The position numbers and the translations under genes are program-made. DNA of 64,000 nucleotides from Pseudomonas sp. LBUM920 (GTDB taxonomy: Bacteria > Pseudomonadota > Gammaproteobacteria > Pseudomonadales > Pseudomonadaceae). The notes beneath the pieces were generated by a model. That model searched no databases. It worked only from the letters and a program-made list of their open reading frames with translations, and was not told the DNA's origin. Numbering within the stretch: position 1 is the stretch's first letter; every line of letters starts with the position of its first letter. Location: contig NZ_CP027762.1 of the NCBI RefSeq assembly GCF_003852315.1, positions 5,251,501-5,315,500 on the forward strand, read 5' to 3'. This document shows positions 36,101-44,379 of this stretch, piece after piece.

Positions 36101-36442
36101 TCAACCGGCCAGTTGCAGGTACTCGCCGTAGGCATGCGCAGCGGATGCATCGGTAAAGGTCTGGAAGTCCATGCTGCGCACCACCATGTCGTTCAATAGC
36201 TCGGTAAAGATCATCAAGGCGGGCGAATTGAAGTAGGCGCTCATCGCCTGCTCGCTGCTCCAGAAGCCGCAGATCAGCCACACATCGGGATCCACTTGGG
36301 AATGCTGCAACGAGAATTGCAGGCAACCCTGAGACTGACGGCCCGGTTCAATCAAACTGCTCAAGCGTGCACCGAGTTCGGTGCTGCACCCGTTACGGGC
36401 ACGGATAAAGGCCATATGGCTCGCGGGAATGGGGGTGGACAT
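36101..36442 (-). CDS. Antibiotic biosynthesis monooxygenase (ABM) domain protein
   Basis: A 113-aa ferredoxin-like fold protein of the ABM/quinol monooxygenase family. Recognisable features are HMAFIRARNGCSTELGARL (strand 1 and helix 1), GCLQFSLQHSQVDPDVWLICGFW and SAYFNSPALMIFTELL (helix with conserved hydrophobics). The start MSTPIPASHM is preferred because GGGAGAG lies about 7 bases upstream. Such proteins oxidise quinols or reactive aromatics, or just act as dimeric stress proteins. The divergent AraC regulator and the paired repeats between the two genes suggest that it is induced by that regulator. Confidence 0.8.
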   Translation of the reverse strand: MSTPIPASHMAFIRARNGCSTELGARLSSLIEPGRQSQGCLQFSLQHSQVDPDVWLICGFWSSEQAMSAYFNSPALMIFTELLNDMVVRSMDFQTFTDASAAHAYGEYLQLAG

Positions 36443-36769
36443 GTTCGACTCTCCCGTTGAGAAGTGATGCTCGGCAAGCACTGTGAGGGCGTGCTGCCAC
36501 AGGATCAAAGATAACGGCGCGGGTGCGGGCGCGGTTAGTCAATTCCTGCCGGCTTATTGCACAATCCTGCCAGAAGCGCAGATAAGACGTTTGGCCCCGC
36601 GGGTTTATTCCATGGCCATGTTCAGTGTTTCAGGCAGATGACAGGCACTGCACTTGCCTGATTCGCGACTTATCGCAGGATCAGGCAAGGATCGTGCAGG
36701 ATCGACGTAACACTTTCTCAAAGACCGCCACTAAGCTGATCCCATCAAAAAGCTTGTAGAGGACACGTC
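36443..36769. promoter_or_regulatory. Divergent ABM/AraC intergenic region with phased repeats
   Basis: No ORF is supported here. AGGATC occurs at 36677, 36688 and 36698 (11- and 10-bp steps), and also at 36501. In the opposite orientation GGCAGGATTG and GGCAGGAATTG occur 21 bp apart within 36540-36571. The pattern is that of paired AraC-family half-sites, one cluster facing each gene. Confidence 0.6.
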
Positions 36770-37699
36770 ATGTCGTCGTCGGAACATAAGTCCACTCCCC
36801 TCGATGCCGAGACGGAAAAACAGCGCGCCGAACTCGCCAGCATCGTGCACCGGCATACCTGGGAAGATGGCTCCTACGGCACGGCGATCACCTCGTTGTT
36901 CCTCAACCGCCACAACACGCCGCGCGACTTCATGCCGGTGCTGGTGGAACCTGCGCTGTGCATCCTCGCCAGCGGCAGCAAGGAAGTACGCCTGGCTGAC
37001 GAAATCTTCGCCTACGACCCGCTCAACTATCTGGTGTTCTCCGTGGCGATGCCGGTGGCCGGGCGGATCATCGATGCCACGCCGGAAGATCCCAACCTGT
37101 CGGTGCGCATCAATATCGACCCGGCGCAACTCACGGCGCTGATCGCCGAGGCCGGGCCAATGGGCGTGCCGTCGCGTCCGACTTCGCGCGGCATGTACGT
37201 CGACCGCATCGACACCCAATTGCTCGACGCCGTGCTGCGCCTGGCGCGCCTGCTGGATACGCCCAAAGATATCGCGATGCTGGCGCCATTGATCAACCGC
37301 GAAATTCTTTACCGTTTGCTGCGTGGGCCGCAGGGTTACAGGCTGTATGAAATCGCCGTGGCCAACAGTCAGAGCCATCGTGTGAGCCAGGCCATCAAGT
37401 GGCTGAACGGCAACTACGAACAGCCGCTGCGTATTGATGACCTGGCCCGGGAAGTGAACCTCAGCGTCTCGACGTTGCACCACCGCTTCAAGGCGATCAC
37501 CGCGATGAGCCCGCTGCAATACCAGAAGCAGTTGCGCCTGCAGGAAGCGCGGCGTTTGATGATTGCCGAAGGACTGGAAGCTTCGGCGGCGGGGTATCGG
37601 GTGGGGTATGAAAGCCCCTCGCAGTTCAGCCGCGAGTACAGCCGGTTGTTTGGGGCGCCGCCGCTGAGAGATTTGGCCCGGTTGCGCCAGAGCATCTGA
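36770..37699 (+). CDS. AraC-family transcriptional regulator
   Basis: A 309-aa regulator. The N-terminal AraC_N-type sensory domain (about 25-190) includes PALCILASGSKEV and NYLVFSVAMPVAGRI. The C-terminal domain carries two helix-turn-helix units (about 205-305): LRIDDLAREVNLSVSTLHHRFK and AGYRVGYESPSQFSREYSRLFG. The RBS AGAGGA is 8 bases before the ATG. It is divergent from the ABM-domain gene, and the intergenic DNA contains phased repeats likely bound by it. The inducer is unknown. A REPIN follows. Confidence 0.92.
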   Translation: MSSSEHKSTPLDAETEKQRAELASIVHRHTWEDGSYGTAITSLFLNRHNTPRDFMPVLVEPALCILASGSKEVRLADEIFAYDPLNYLVFSVAMPVAGRIIDATPEDPNLSVRINIDPAQLTALIAEAGPMGVPSRPTSRGMYVDRIDTQLLDAVLRLARLLDTPKDIAMLAPLINREILYRLLRGPQGYRLYEIAVANSQSHRVSQAIKWLNGNYEQPLRIDDLAREVNLSVSTLHHRFKAITAMSPLQYQKQLRLQEARRLMIAEGLEASAAGYRVGYESPSQFSREYSRLFGAPPLRDLARLRQSI

Positions 37700-37714
37700 C
37701 CCAAAGGCGTTCAA

Positions 37715-37809
37715 AATGTGGGAGCGGGCTTGCTCGCGAAAGCGGTGGATCAGTCAAAATTTTCGGTGACTGACACTCTGCATTCGCGAGCAAGCCCGCT
37801 CCCACATTT
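37715..37809. repeat. REPIN, canonical (GTGG ends outward)
   Basis: AATGTGGGAGCGGGCTTGCT at 37715 and its complement ending at 37809. Spacer with GGTGGATCAGTCA and GTGACTGACAC inverted pair. Confidence 0.92.
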
Positions 37810-37824
37810 GATCCTCTGTGTGCT

Positions 37825-39303
37825 TTAGTCCAGGGTTCGCGGGAGCTGTAAGGTGACTCGCAAACCACCCTCGCGCAGGTTCTGCAAACTCACTTCACCG
37901 CCATGGCTATGGGCAATGTTGCGCGCGATGCCCAACCCCAATCCATAGCCCTGCTGCTGCCCGGCCAAGCGAAAGTGCGGTTCAAACACTTGCTCCAGCC
38001 GCTGCTCCGGCACGCCAGGGCCTTCGTCGTCGACGTGCAGGACAAATTCCGCGCCATCGTCTTCGATGTGCAAATGCGCGTTCTGCCCGTACTTCAACGC
38101 GTTGTCGATCAGGTTACCGATGCAGCGTTTGAGCGCCAGCGGCTTGCCTGCATACGGCGCCAGGGCGCGGCCATCCTGGGTGATGCGGCCATTGCCGTTG
38201 GGCGCCAGGTACGGCTCCACCAGGCAATCGAGTACATGATTGAGGTCGACCGGCTCGATGTTTTCGTGGATGTCAGTGTCCTTCACGCATTGCAGCGCGC
38301 CCTTCACCAGCAACTCCAATTCATCCAGGTCGCGACCGAACTTGGCTTGCAGGTTTTCGTCTTCGAGCAGCTCCACGCGCAGGCGCAAGCGGGTGATCGG
38401 CGTGCGCAAATCGTGGGAAATCGCGCTGAACAATTGGCTGCGCTCGGTCAGGTAACGGCTGATGCGTTCGCGCATGGCGTTGAACGCACGGCCCACTTCT
38501 ACCACTTCGCTGCCGCCGCCTTCGGCCACCGGCTCCACGTCAGCCCCCAGGGACATGTCCCGCGCTGCCCGCGCCAGACGCTTGAGCGGTCGGCTTTGCC
38601 AGTGCACCAACAGGCCGATAAACAACAATAGAAAACCACTGGTCAGCACGATAAACCACACCTGCTGCGACGGCAGCCCCTGTTCTTCAAGGCTGGTGTA
38701 GGGCTCGGGCAACAACGAAGCGATGTACAGCCATTCGCCCGGCGCCAGCTGGATCTGCGTGACCAGCACCGGCGGATTCACCGGCTCCAGGGTCAACGCG
38801 TAATGCGCCCAGGACCGCGGCAGTTCATCGAGCTTCAGGCCAGCGTTGAAAATACGCAGGTCCTCGGCGCTGACGAATTCCACCGAAATATGCACGTCGC
38901 TGCCCAGGGTCTGGCGCAGCACTTCGTCCACCGCTTGCAACACCGCCTGCTTGCGCGGGGTCTGGGGCAATATCTGCATATCCAAAGGTCGGTCGTTGAG
39001 GGTCACCACAAAGCGTGTGCCGCCCATGCTGCGCAACTGGTCCAGTACCAGCGGGCGATAGGCCACCGGCAACGAGCGGAAATAACTCACGCTGGCCGTC
39101 ATCGAGTGCGCCAGGCTGCGGGCGCTGGTGACCAGGCCTTCAAGTTGAGTGGCGCGCAATTGCGAGACCCAGATCACGCTGGACAGCGCCTGGGCGAACA
39201 GCACTGCGAGCAAGGTCAGCAGCAACATCCGCCCCAGCAGCGAGCGCGGCACCGGGAAACGGCGGCGGCGTTCGCTTAAATGCTCAGTGGGCATTGCCGG
39301 CAA
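37825..39303 (-). CDS. gtrS: Sensor histidine kinase GtrS (glucose/2-ketogluconate regulation)
   Basis: A 492-aa inner-membrane kinase. TM1 (about 22-45), a periplasmic domain (about 50-215), TM2 (about 217-237) and HAMP (about 240-290) are followed by HisKA with the His in SAISHDLRTPITRLRL. HATPase has NLIDNALKYG, DEGPGV and GYGLGLGIARNI. Its place next to gltR-glk-edd and divergent gap is that of GtrS in P. aeruginosa (PA3191 by memory), which senses 2-ketogluconate and 6-phosphogluconate and controls glucose uptake and edd/gap expression through GltR. The gltBFGK-oprB transport genes that often lie beside it are not in this window. It overlaps gltR by 20 bases. Confidence 0.9.
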   Translation of the reverse strand: MPAMPTEHLSERRRRFPVPRSLLGRMLLLTLLAVLFAQALSSVIWVSQLRATQLEGLVTSARSLAHSMTASVSYFRSLPVAYRPLVLDQLRSMGGTRFVVTLNDRPLDMQILPQTPRKQAVLQAVDEVLRQTLGSDVHISVEFVSAEDLRIFNAGLKLDELPRSWAHYALTLEPVNPPVLVTQIQLAPGEWLYIASLLPEPYTSLEEQGLPSQQVWFIVLTSGFLLLFIGLLVHWQSRPLKRLARAARDMSLGADVEPVAEGGGSEVVEVGRAFNAMRERISRYLTERSQLFSAISHDLRTPITRLRLRVELLEDENLQAKFGRDLDELELLVKGALQCVKDTDIHENIEPVDLNHVLDCLVEPYLAPNGNGRITQDGRALAPYAGKPLALKRCIGNLIDNALKYGQNAHLHIEDDGAEFVLHVDDEGPGVPEQRLEQVFEPHFRLAGQQQGYGLGLGIARNIAHSHGGEVSLQNLREGGLRVTLQLPRTLD

Positions 39304-40018
39304 CCACGCTGGCTGCCAGTTGATAACCGCTGCCGCGCACGGTGCGGATCAGCCGTGGGGGTTTTTCGGTATCGCGCAGGCGTTGGCGCAAGCGGCTCAC
39401 GGCCATGTCGACGATACGGTCCAGCGGCATCAGGTCGCGGCCACGGGTGGCGTTGCCGATGGTGTCGCGGTCGAGAATTTGTTGCGGGTGATCGAGAAAC
39501 AGTTTGAGCAGGGCAAAGTCGGCACCGGAAAGAATCACCTCTTCGCCGTCCACGTGAAACAGGCGATGGCTGATCATGTCCAGTCGCCATTCATCAAACA
39601 CCCACACATCGCCGCCGCTGCTGCGTTCCTGGCCGAACTGGGCGCGGCGCAGCAAGGCTTTAATTCGCGCTTGCAGCTCGCGCGGACTGAAAGGCTTGCC
39701 GATGTAGTCGTCGGCGCCCAGCTCCAGACCGATCACGCGGTCGGTTTCATCGGAACTGGCAGTGAGCATGATGATCGGCACCTGCGCCTGGCGCGGGTGC
39801 TGGCGAATCCAGCGGCAAAGGCTGAAACCGTCTTCGTCGGGCAGCATCACATCGAGGATGACCAGATCGCACGGCGCCTCGTTCATCGCCTGGCGAAACC
39901 CTGCACCATCCGGCACGCCACGCACCTGGAAGCCGGCGCGGCTGAGGTAGGTCTGCAGCAATTCGCGGATTTCCTGGTCGTCGTCGACGAGGAGAATCGA
40001 TTTACTGATTGCGCTCAC
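39284..40018 (-). CDS. gltR: Response regulator GltR, OmpR family
   Basis: A 244-aa regulator. The receiver domain (about 6-120) has the phospho-acceptor Asp56 in DLVILDVMLP, acidic residues 12-14 and Lys in IGKPFSPRE. A winged-helix OmpR/PhoB domain follows (about 140-238) with DFALLKLFLDHPQQILDRDTI and SRLRQRLRDTEKPPRLIRTVRGSGY in separate segments. GltR represses or activates glucose transport genes with its partner kinase GtrS. A short GC-rich gap with a REP pair separates it from glk, so the gltR-gtrS pair may be a separate transcript. Confidence 0.92.
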   Translation of the reverse strand: MSAISKSILLVDDDQEIRELLQTYLSRAGFQVRGVPDGAGFRQAMNEAPCDLVILDVMLPDEDGFSLCRWIRQHPRQAQVPIIMLTASSDETDRVIGLELGADDYIGKPFSPRELQARIKALLRRAQFGQERSSGGDVWVFDEWRLDMISHRLFHVDGEEVILSGADFALLKLFLDHPQQILDRDTIGNATRGRDLMPLDRIVDMAVSRLRQRLRDTEKPPRLIRTVRGSGYQLAASVVAGNAH

Positions 40019-40075
40019 GGGGTCCTCCTTGTTGTTATGGCCAAACCTGAGTCATGTGTTGCTTTCAAGGCCCCC

Positions 40076-40159
40076 TTCGCGAGCAAGCCCGCTCCCACAT
40101 TCAACCGCATTCATCCAGTTGGAATGAGTTTAATGTGGGAGCGGGCTTGCTCCGCAAAG
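40076..40159. repeat. REP pair, inverted (GTGG ends facing inward)
   Basis: TTCGCGAGCAAGCCCGCTCC at 40076 and ATGTGGGAGCGGGCTTGCTC at about 40133. It lies between glk and gltR on the same strand, where mRNA ends could be stabilised. Confidence 0.88.
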
Positions 40160-40172
40160 AGGCCATCACTGC

Positions 40173-41129
40173 CTACGCAAAAGCCTGCTCAAGTGCCACA
40201 CCCGCCCCGGTCAACCCGGAATACGGCGCGGTCACCAACCACACCGGAATGCCTTTGAAATAATCGCTCATGCAGCCTTTGTCGCTGAAGCTCTTGGCAA
40301 AACCGCTGTTGATAAAGAAGTCGGCAAAGCGTGGAATAACCCCGCCCACGATATACACGCCACCGCGCCCACCGGTGGTCAGCACGTTGTTGCCGGCCAC
40401 GCGGCCCAGCCAGATGCTGAACTGGTTCAACACTTCGATCGCCACCGGGTCTCCTGCCAGGCCGGCTGCCGTAATGGCTTCGGGCGTGTCCAGCACCGGC
40501 GTGTGCCCGTCGACCGCGCAAATCGCGCGGTACACCCGTGGCAGGCCGCCGCCGCTCAAGGCGGTTTCGGCACTGACGTGCCCGATTTCGGTGTAGATGT
40601 GCTGCCACAGCTGGGTTTCACGCGGGCTGCTCAGCGGCAGGTCGACGTGGCCGCCCTCCCCCGGCAGCGCCGCATATCGGCCTTCGCCCAGGTCCAGCAA
40701 GGTGCCGACGCCAAGGCCGGTACCCGGCCCGATCACCACCGCCGGGCGCAGCGGTTCCGGCGTGCCTTCGCAGACCACGCGAAATTCGTCGGGCTTGAGG
40801 CGAGTCATGCCCAGGGCCATGGCCGTGAAGTCATTGACCAACAGCAGCTCATCCACCTGCAAGGTTTTACAGAATGCAGTTTTGCTCAGGCGCCAGTGAT
40901 TGTTGGTGAATTTAAATTCATCGCCACTCACTGGCCCGGCGACCGACAGGCATACTGCGCCGATGTCCCCGATTTCCAGGCCTTCTTCCTTGAGGTAGAC
41001 CTTGATGGCCTCCTCAGGGCTGTGGTGATCCGCGGTGGCATGCACGCGGATCGAGTGCAGCTCCTGATCCCGCCACAACGCAAAACGGGCGTTGGTACCA
41101 CCGATGTCACCGACCAGCGCAAGCTTCAC
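40173..41129 (-). CDS. glk: Glucokinase
   Basis: A 318-aa cytoplasmic kinase phosphorylating glucose to glucose 6-phosphate for the Entner-Doudoroff pathway. The phosphate-1 motif GDIGGTNARFAL begins at residue 8. The sugar-binding segment LLVNDFTAMALGM has the catalytic Asp, and the ATP-site GPGTGLGVGTLL follows. GEGGHVDLP carries the conserved GEGGH. The sequence belongs to the bacterial Glk family (group A), not ROK. It overlaps edd by 4 bases (ATGA), so glk is translated with edd. An edd-glk-gltR-gtrS order is standard for Pseudomonas. Confidence 0.95.
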   Translation of the reverse strand: MKLALVGDIGGTNARFALWRDQELHSIRVHATADHHSPEEAIKVYLKEEGLEIGDIGAVCLSVAGPVSGDEFKFTNNHWRLSKTAFCKTLQVDELLLVNDFTAMALGMTRLKPDEFRVVCEGTPEPLRPAVVIGPGTGLGVGTLLDLGEGRYAALPGEGGHVDLPLSSPRETQLWQHIYTEIGHVSAETALSGGGLPRVYRAICAVDGHTPVLDTPEAITAAGLAGDPVAIEVLNQFSIWLGRVAGNNVLTTGGRGGVYIVGGVIPRFADFFINSGFAKSFSDKGCMSDYFKGIPVWLVTAPYSGLTGAGVALEQAFA

Positions 41130-42952
41130 TTAAGCGTCTCCAAGGCAGAGGTAAAGGCGCTGGCGCCCTGCTCTGCGGAGCTTGCGGCCAAGCGCATAAA
41201 TGCAAACAGCTCACGCCCCGCCCCCACGTTGTTGCCCAACAGGCCCGTGGCAGGCGTGCGCGCTGCGAATTCTTCGGCGTCCACCTTAAGCTCCAAGGTG
41301 CCTTTCACGCCATCCACGCGAATGATATCGCCATCTTTGACCCGCGCCAGTGGTCCGCCGCTTTGAGCTTCGGGGTTGACGTGAATCGCGGCAGGGATCT
41401 TACCCGACGCGCCGGACATACGCCCGTCTGTCACCAACGCCACTTTGAAGCCACGGTCCTGCAATACACCCAGGAACGGCGTCATTTTGTGCAATTCCGG
41501 CATGCCGTTGGACCGCGGGCCCTGGAAGCGCATCACAGCGACAAAGTCTTTTTCCAACTCACCGGCCTTGAAGGCGTCGGCCAGGTCCTGTTGATCCTGG
41601 AACACCACGGCCGGCGCTTCGACGATCTGGTGCTCCGGGGCAACGGCAGAGACTTTCATCACGCCACGGCCGAGGTTGCCTTCCATCACGCGCAAGCCGC
41701 CTTCGGGCGAGAACGCACGGGCCACGGGGCGCAGGATGGTTTCGTCGAGGCTCTCGATCGGGCCGTCGCGCCAGATCAGCTCGCCGTCGACCAGGAACGG
41801 CTCCTGGGTGTAGCGGCTCAGGCCCTTGCCGGCCACGGTGTTGACGTCTTCGTGGAGCAGGCCGGCTTCGAGCAGTTCGCGGATCAGGAACGACATGCCG
41901 CCTGCCGCCTGGAAGTGGTTGATGTCGGCCTTGCCGTTTGGATACACGTGGGACAGGGTCGGCACCACCTCGGAGAGGTCGGCCATGTCTTGCCAGGTGA
42001 GGATGATGCCCGCCGACATGGCGATGGCCGGCATGTGCAGGGTGTGGTTGGTGGAACCGCCGGTGGCGTTGAGCGCGACGATGGAGTTGACGATGGATTT
42101 TTCGTCGACGATCTCGCCGATCGGCGTGAAGTCGCCACTGGCTTTGGTCAGGCGCGTGACCTGGTGCGCGGCTTCGCGGGTCAGCGCATCACGCAGCGGC
42201 GTGTACGGGTTGACGAACGAGGCGCCCGGCAAGTGCAGGCCCATCACTTCCATCAGCAACTGGTTGGTGTTGGCGGTGCCGTAGAAGGTGCAGGTGCCGG
42301 GGCTGTGGTAGGACTTCATCTCCGATTCCAGCAGCTCTTCGCGGCTGGCCTTGCCCTCAGCGTAGCGCTGGCGCACGTCGGCCTTCTGCTTGTTGGAGAT
42401 GCCCGAAGGCATCGGGCCGCCCGGCACAAAGATCATCGGCAGGTGGCCGTAGCGCAGCGCGCCCATCATCAGGCCGGGGACGATCTTGTCGCAGATGCCC
42501 AGCATCAGCGCGGCGTCGAACATGTTGTGGGACAGCGCTACCGCCGTGGACATGGCAATGACTTCACGGCTGAGCAGGCTCAGCTCCATGCCGGGTTCGC
42601 CTTGGGTTACGCCGTCGCACATGGCAGGCGTGCCGCCGGCGAACTGGCCGACCGAGCCGACTTCGCGCAGGGCTTTTTTGATCTGTTCAGGGAAATGTTC
42701 GTACGGCTGGTGCGCCGAGAGCATGTCGTTATATGAGGAAACAATTGCCACGTTGGCGGCGTTCATCATGCGCAGGCTATTTTTATCTTCAGTGCCGCAG
42801 CCCGCCACGCCGTGGGCGAAGTTGGCGCATTGCAGCTTACCGCGCATCGGGCCGTCGCTGGCGGCGCCGCGAATGAGCGCAAGGTAAGCCTCGCGGGTTG
42901 CACGACTGCGGGCGATAAGCCGTTCGGTGACCTCAATAACGCGGGGATGCAT
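41126..42952 (-). CDS. edd: Phosphogluconate dehydratase
   Basis: A 608-aa [4Fe-4S] enzyme of the IlvD/Edd family that converts 6-phosphogluconate to 2-keto-3-deoxy-6-phosphogluconate, the first step specific to the Entner-Doudoroff route. Cluster-ligand cysteines lie in VAGCGTEDKN, PAMCDGVTQGEPGMELS and the later TCTFYGTANTNQ region. The C-terminal domain has VTDGRMSGASGKIPAAIHVNPEA in separate conserved pieces. Start codon ATG, length normal. It heads the edd-glk operon, and the promoter region holds a TTGT-N7-ACAA HexR-type site. Confidence 0.97.
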   Translation of the reverse strand: MHPRVIEVTERLIARSRATREAYLALIRGAASDGPMRGKLQCANFAHGVAGCGTEDKNSLRMMNAANVAIVSSYNDMLSAHQPYEHFPEQIKKALREVGSVGQFAGGTPAMCDGVTQGEPGMELSLLSREVIAMSTAVALSHNMFDAALMLGICDKIVPGLMMGALRYGHLPMIFVPGGPMPSGISNKQKADVRQRYAEGKASREELLESEMKSYHSPGTCTFYGTANTNQLLMEVMGLHLPGASFVNPYTPLRDALTREAAHQVTRLTKASGDFTPIGEIVDEKSIVNSIVALNATGGSTNHTLHMPAIAMSAGIILTWQDMADLSEVVPTLSHVYPNGKADINHFQAAGGMSFLIRELLEAGLLHEDVNTVAGKGLSRYTQEPFLVDGELIWRDGPIESLDETILRPVARAFSPEGGLRVMEGNLGRGVMKVSAVAPEHQIVEAPAVVFQDQQDLADAFKAGELEKDFVAVMRFQGPRSNGMPELHKMTPFLGVLQDRGFKVALVTDGRMSGASGKIPAAIHVNPEAQSGGPLARVKDGDIIRVDGVKGTLELKVDAEEFAARTPATGLLGNNVGAGRELFAFMRLAASSAEQGASAFTSALETLK

Positions 42953-43072
42953 GTGTAGAACTCCAGGCTAACGGATGTGGCGACCTGAGTGTCTATGCTG
43001 ATCAAACGCCCGCAGCTCATGGGATGGCAGGGTGTCGTTTGTATCATCGGACCAGTTGATTCAGGTCACTCG

Positions 43073-43087
43073 TTGTAGATTGAACAA
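43073..43087. promoter_or_regulatory. HexR-type operator 1 (edd side)
   Basis: TTGTAGATTGAACAA fits TTGT-N7-ACAA exactly. HexR, which responds to KDPG, is known to bind such sites at edd, zwf and gap promoters in Pseudomonas. It is 121 bases upstream of the edd start. Confidence 0.75.
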
Positions 43088-43134
43088 AATATTGCCACTA
43101 AAAAGGCTTGTTTTCTATTTTTATGCGAATAATC

Positions 43135-43149
43135 TTGTAATTCTTACAA
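43135..43149. promoter_or_regulatory. HexR-type operator 2 (gap side)
   Basis: TTGTAATTCTTACAA fits TTGT-N7-ACAA exactly and is nearly perfectly palindromic. It lies 24 bases before the gap ATG, overlapping the end of a plausible -10 (TAATCT at 43130), consistent with repression. Centres of the two sites are 62 bp apart. Confidence 0.8.
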
Positions 43150-43173
43150 CAAATCGACGACAGGCACTTTCCA

Positions 43174-44175
43174 ATGACTCTTCGTATCGCAATCAATGGT
43201 TTTGGCCGTATCGGCCGTAATGTCCTGCGCGCACTGTATACCCAAGGCTACCGCCAGGATTTGCAGATCGTCGCCATCAATGATTTGGGCGACAGTTCGA
43301 TCAATGCCCACCTGCTCAAATACGACACCGTACACGGTACTTTCGAAGCAGAGGTTGCCCACGATCAGGAAAGCCTGACCGTCAATGGTGACCGGATTGC
43401 CGTCAGTGCCATTCGCAACCCCGCCGAGTTGCCGTGGGCGGCGCACAAGATCGACGTGGTGTTCGAATGCACCGGTCTGTTCACCGACCGTGACAAGGCG
43501 GCCGCTCATATTACCGCCGGCGCGCGCAAGGTAATCATCTCGGCCCCCGCCAAAGGCGCAGACGCCACGGTGGTGTACGGGGTGAACCATGACATCTTGC
43601 GTCAATCCCACCAGATCATCTCAAACGCTTCCTGCACCACCAACTGCCTGGCGCCTGTGGCTCAGGTGCTGCACCGCGAGCTGGGCATCGAAAACGGCTT
43701 GATGACCACCATTCACGCCTACACCAACGACCAGAACCTGACCGACGTCTACCACACCGACCCGTACCGCGCGCGCTCGGCCACCCAGAACATGATCCCA
43801 AGCAAGACCGGCGCTGCTGAAGCGGTGGGCCTGGTGTTGCCGGAACTGGCGGGCAAGCTGACCGGCATGGCGGTGCGGGTACCGGTGATCAACGTGTCGC
43901 TGGTCGACCTCACCGTGGAGCTGAAGAAAGAAGCCACCGCCGAGCAAGTCAACGCGCTGCTCAAAGAAGCCAGCCAGCACTCGAAAATCCTCGGCTACAA
44001 CTCCCTGCCGCTGGTTTCCAGTGACTTCAACCATAACCCGCTGTCGTCGATCTTCGATGCCAATCACACCAAGGTCAGCGGTAAATTGCTCAAAGTGCTG
44101 GCCTGGTACGACAACGAGTGGGGTTTCTCCAACCGGATGCTGGATAACTGCCTGGCGCTCTGCAACGCCGAGTAA
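43174..44175 (+). CDS. gap: Glyceraldehyde-3-phosphate dehydrogenase, type I
   Basis: A 333-aa NAD-dependent enzyme. The Rossmann motif INGFGRIGRNVLR is at 7-19, the catalytic Cys154 sits in SNASCTTNCLAP, and the active-site His is in TTIHAYTNDQN. The C-terminal AWYDNEWGFSNRM is standard. It is divergent from edd and glk, the arrangement of the glucose-induced gap (gapA, PA3195 by memory) that handles GAP released by KDPG aldolase. HexR-type operators in the intergenic region support carbon-source control. A REPIN of the second type follows. Confidence 0.95.
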   Translation: MTLRIAINGFGRIGRNVLRALYTQGYRQDLQIVAINDLGDSSINAHLLKYDTVHGTFEAEVAHDQESLTVNGDRIAVSAIRNPAELPWAAHKIDVVFECTGLFTDRDKAAAHITAGARKVIISAPAKGADATVVYGVNHDILRQSHQIISNASCTTNCLAPVAQVLHRELGIENGLMTTIHAYTNDQNLTDVYHTDPYRARSATQNMIPSKTGAAEAVGLVLPELAGKLTGMAVRVPVINVSLVDLTVELKKEATAEQVNALLKEASQHSKILGYNSLPLVSSDFNHNPLSSIFDANHTKVSGKLLKVLAWYDNEWGFSNRMLDNCLALCNAE

Positions 44176-44185
44176 GCTCGGCTTG

Positions 44186-44273
44186 TGTGGGAGCTGGCTT
44201 GCCTGCGATAGCATCACCTCGGTTTGACTGAAATACCGAGGTGCTTGCATCGCGGGCAAGCCCGGCTCCCACT
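44186..44273. repeat. REPIN of the second sequence type (GTGG ends outward)
   Basis: TGTGGGAGCTGGCTTGCCTG at 44186 and its partial complement ending at 44273. The right arm is diverged (CGCGGGCAAGCCCGGCTCCC). The spacer has CACCTCGGT / ACCGAGGTG as an inner inverted pair, like the element at 29131. Confidence 0.85.
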
Positions 44274-44336
44274 AAGGCCCCCTCCCCTATTTGATCTATG
44301 TAGGCCCACAGCAATAGCCACTTGCCATTTCCGTTG

Positions 44337-44353
44337 ATGATAAGCATTATCAT
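44337..44353 (+). promoter_or_regulatory. Fur box upstream of the ECF sigma gene
   Basis: A near-perfect dyad ATGATAA-GCA-TTATCAT, close to the Fur consensus GATAATGATAATCATTATC. It lies 27 bases before the sigma factor start, so the signalling genes should be expressed when iron is low. Confidence 0.85.
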
Positions 44354-44379
44354 TAACTGCAAATCGATCTGGTAGCACT

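Noticed and set aside
41363..42736. A 457-codon plus-strand frame opposite edd
   Set aside because: Arg/Gly/His/Val-rich shadow of edd, without recognisable motifs.
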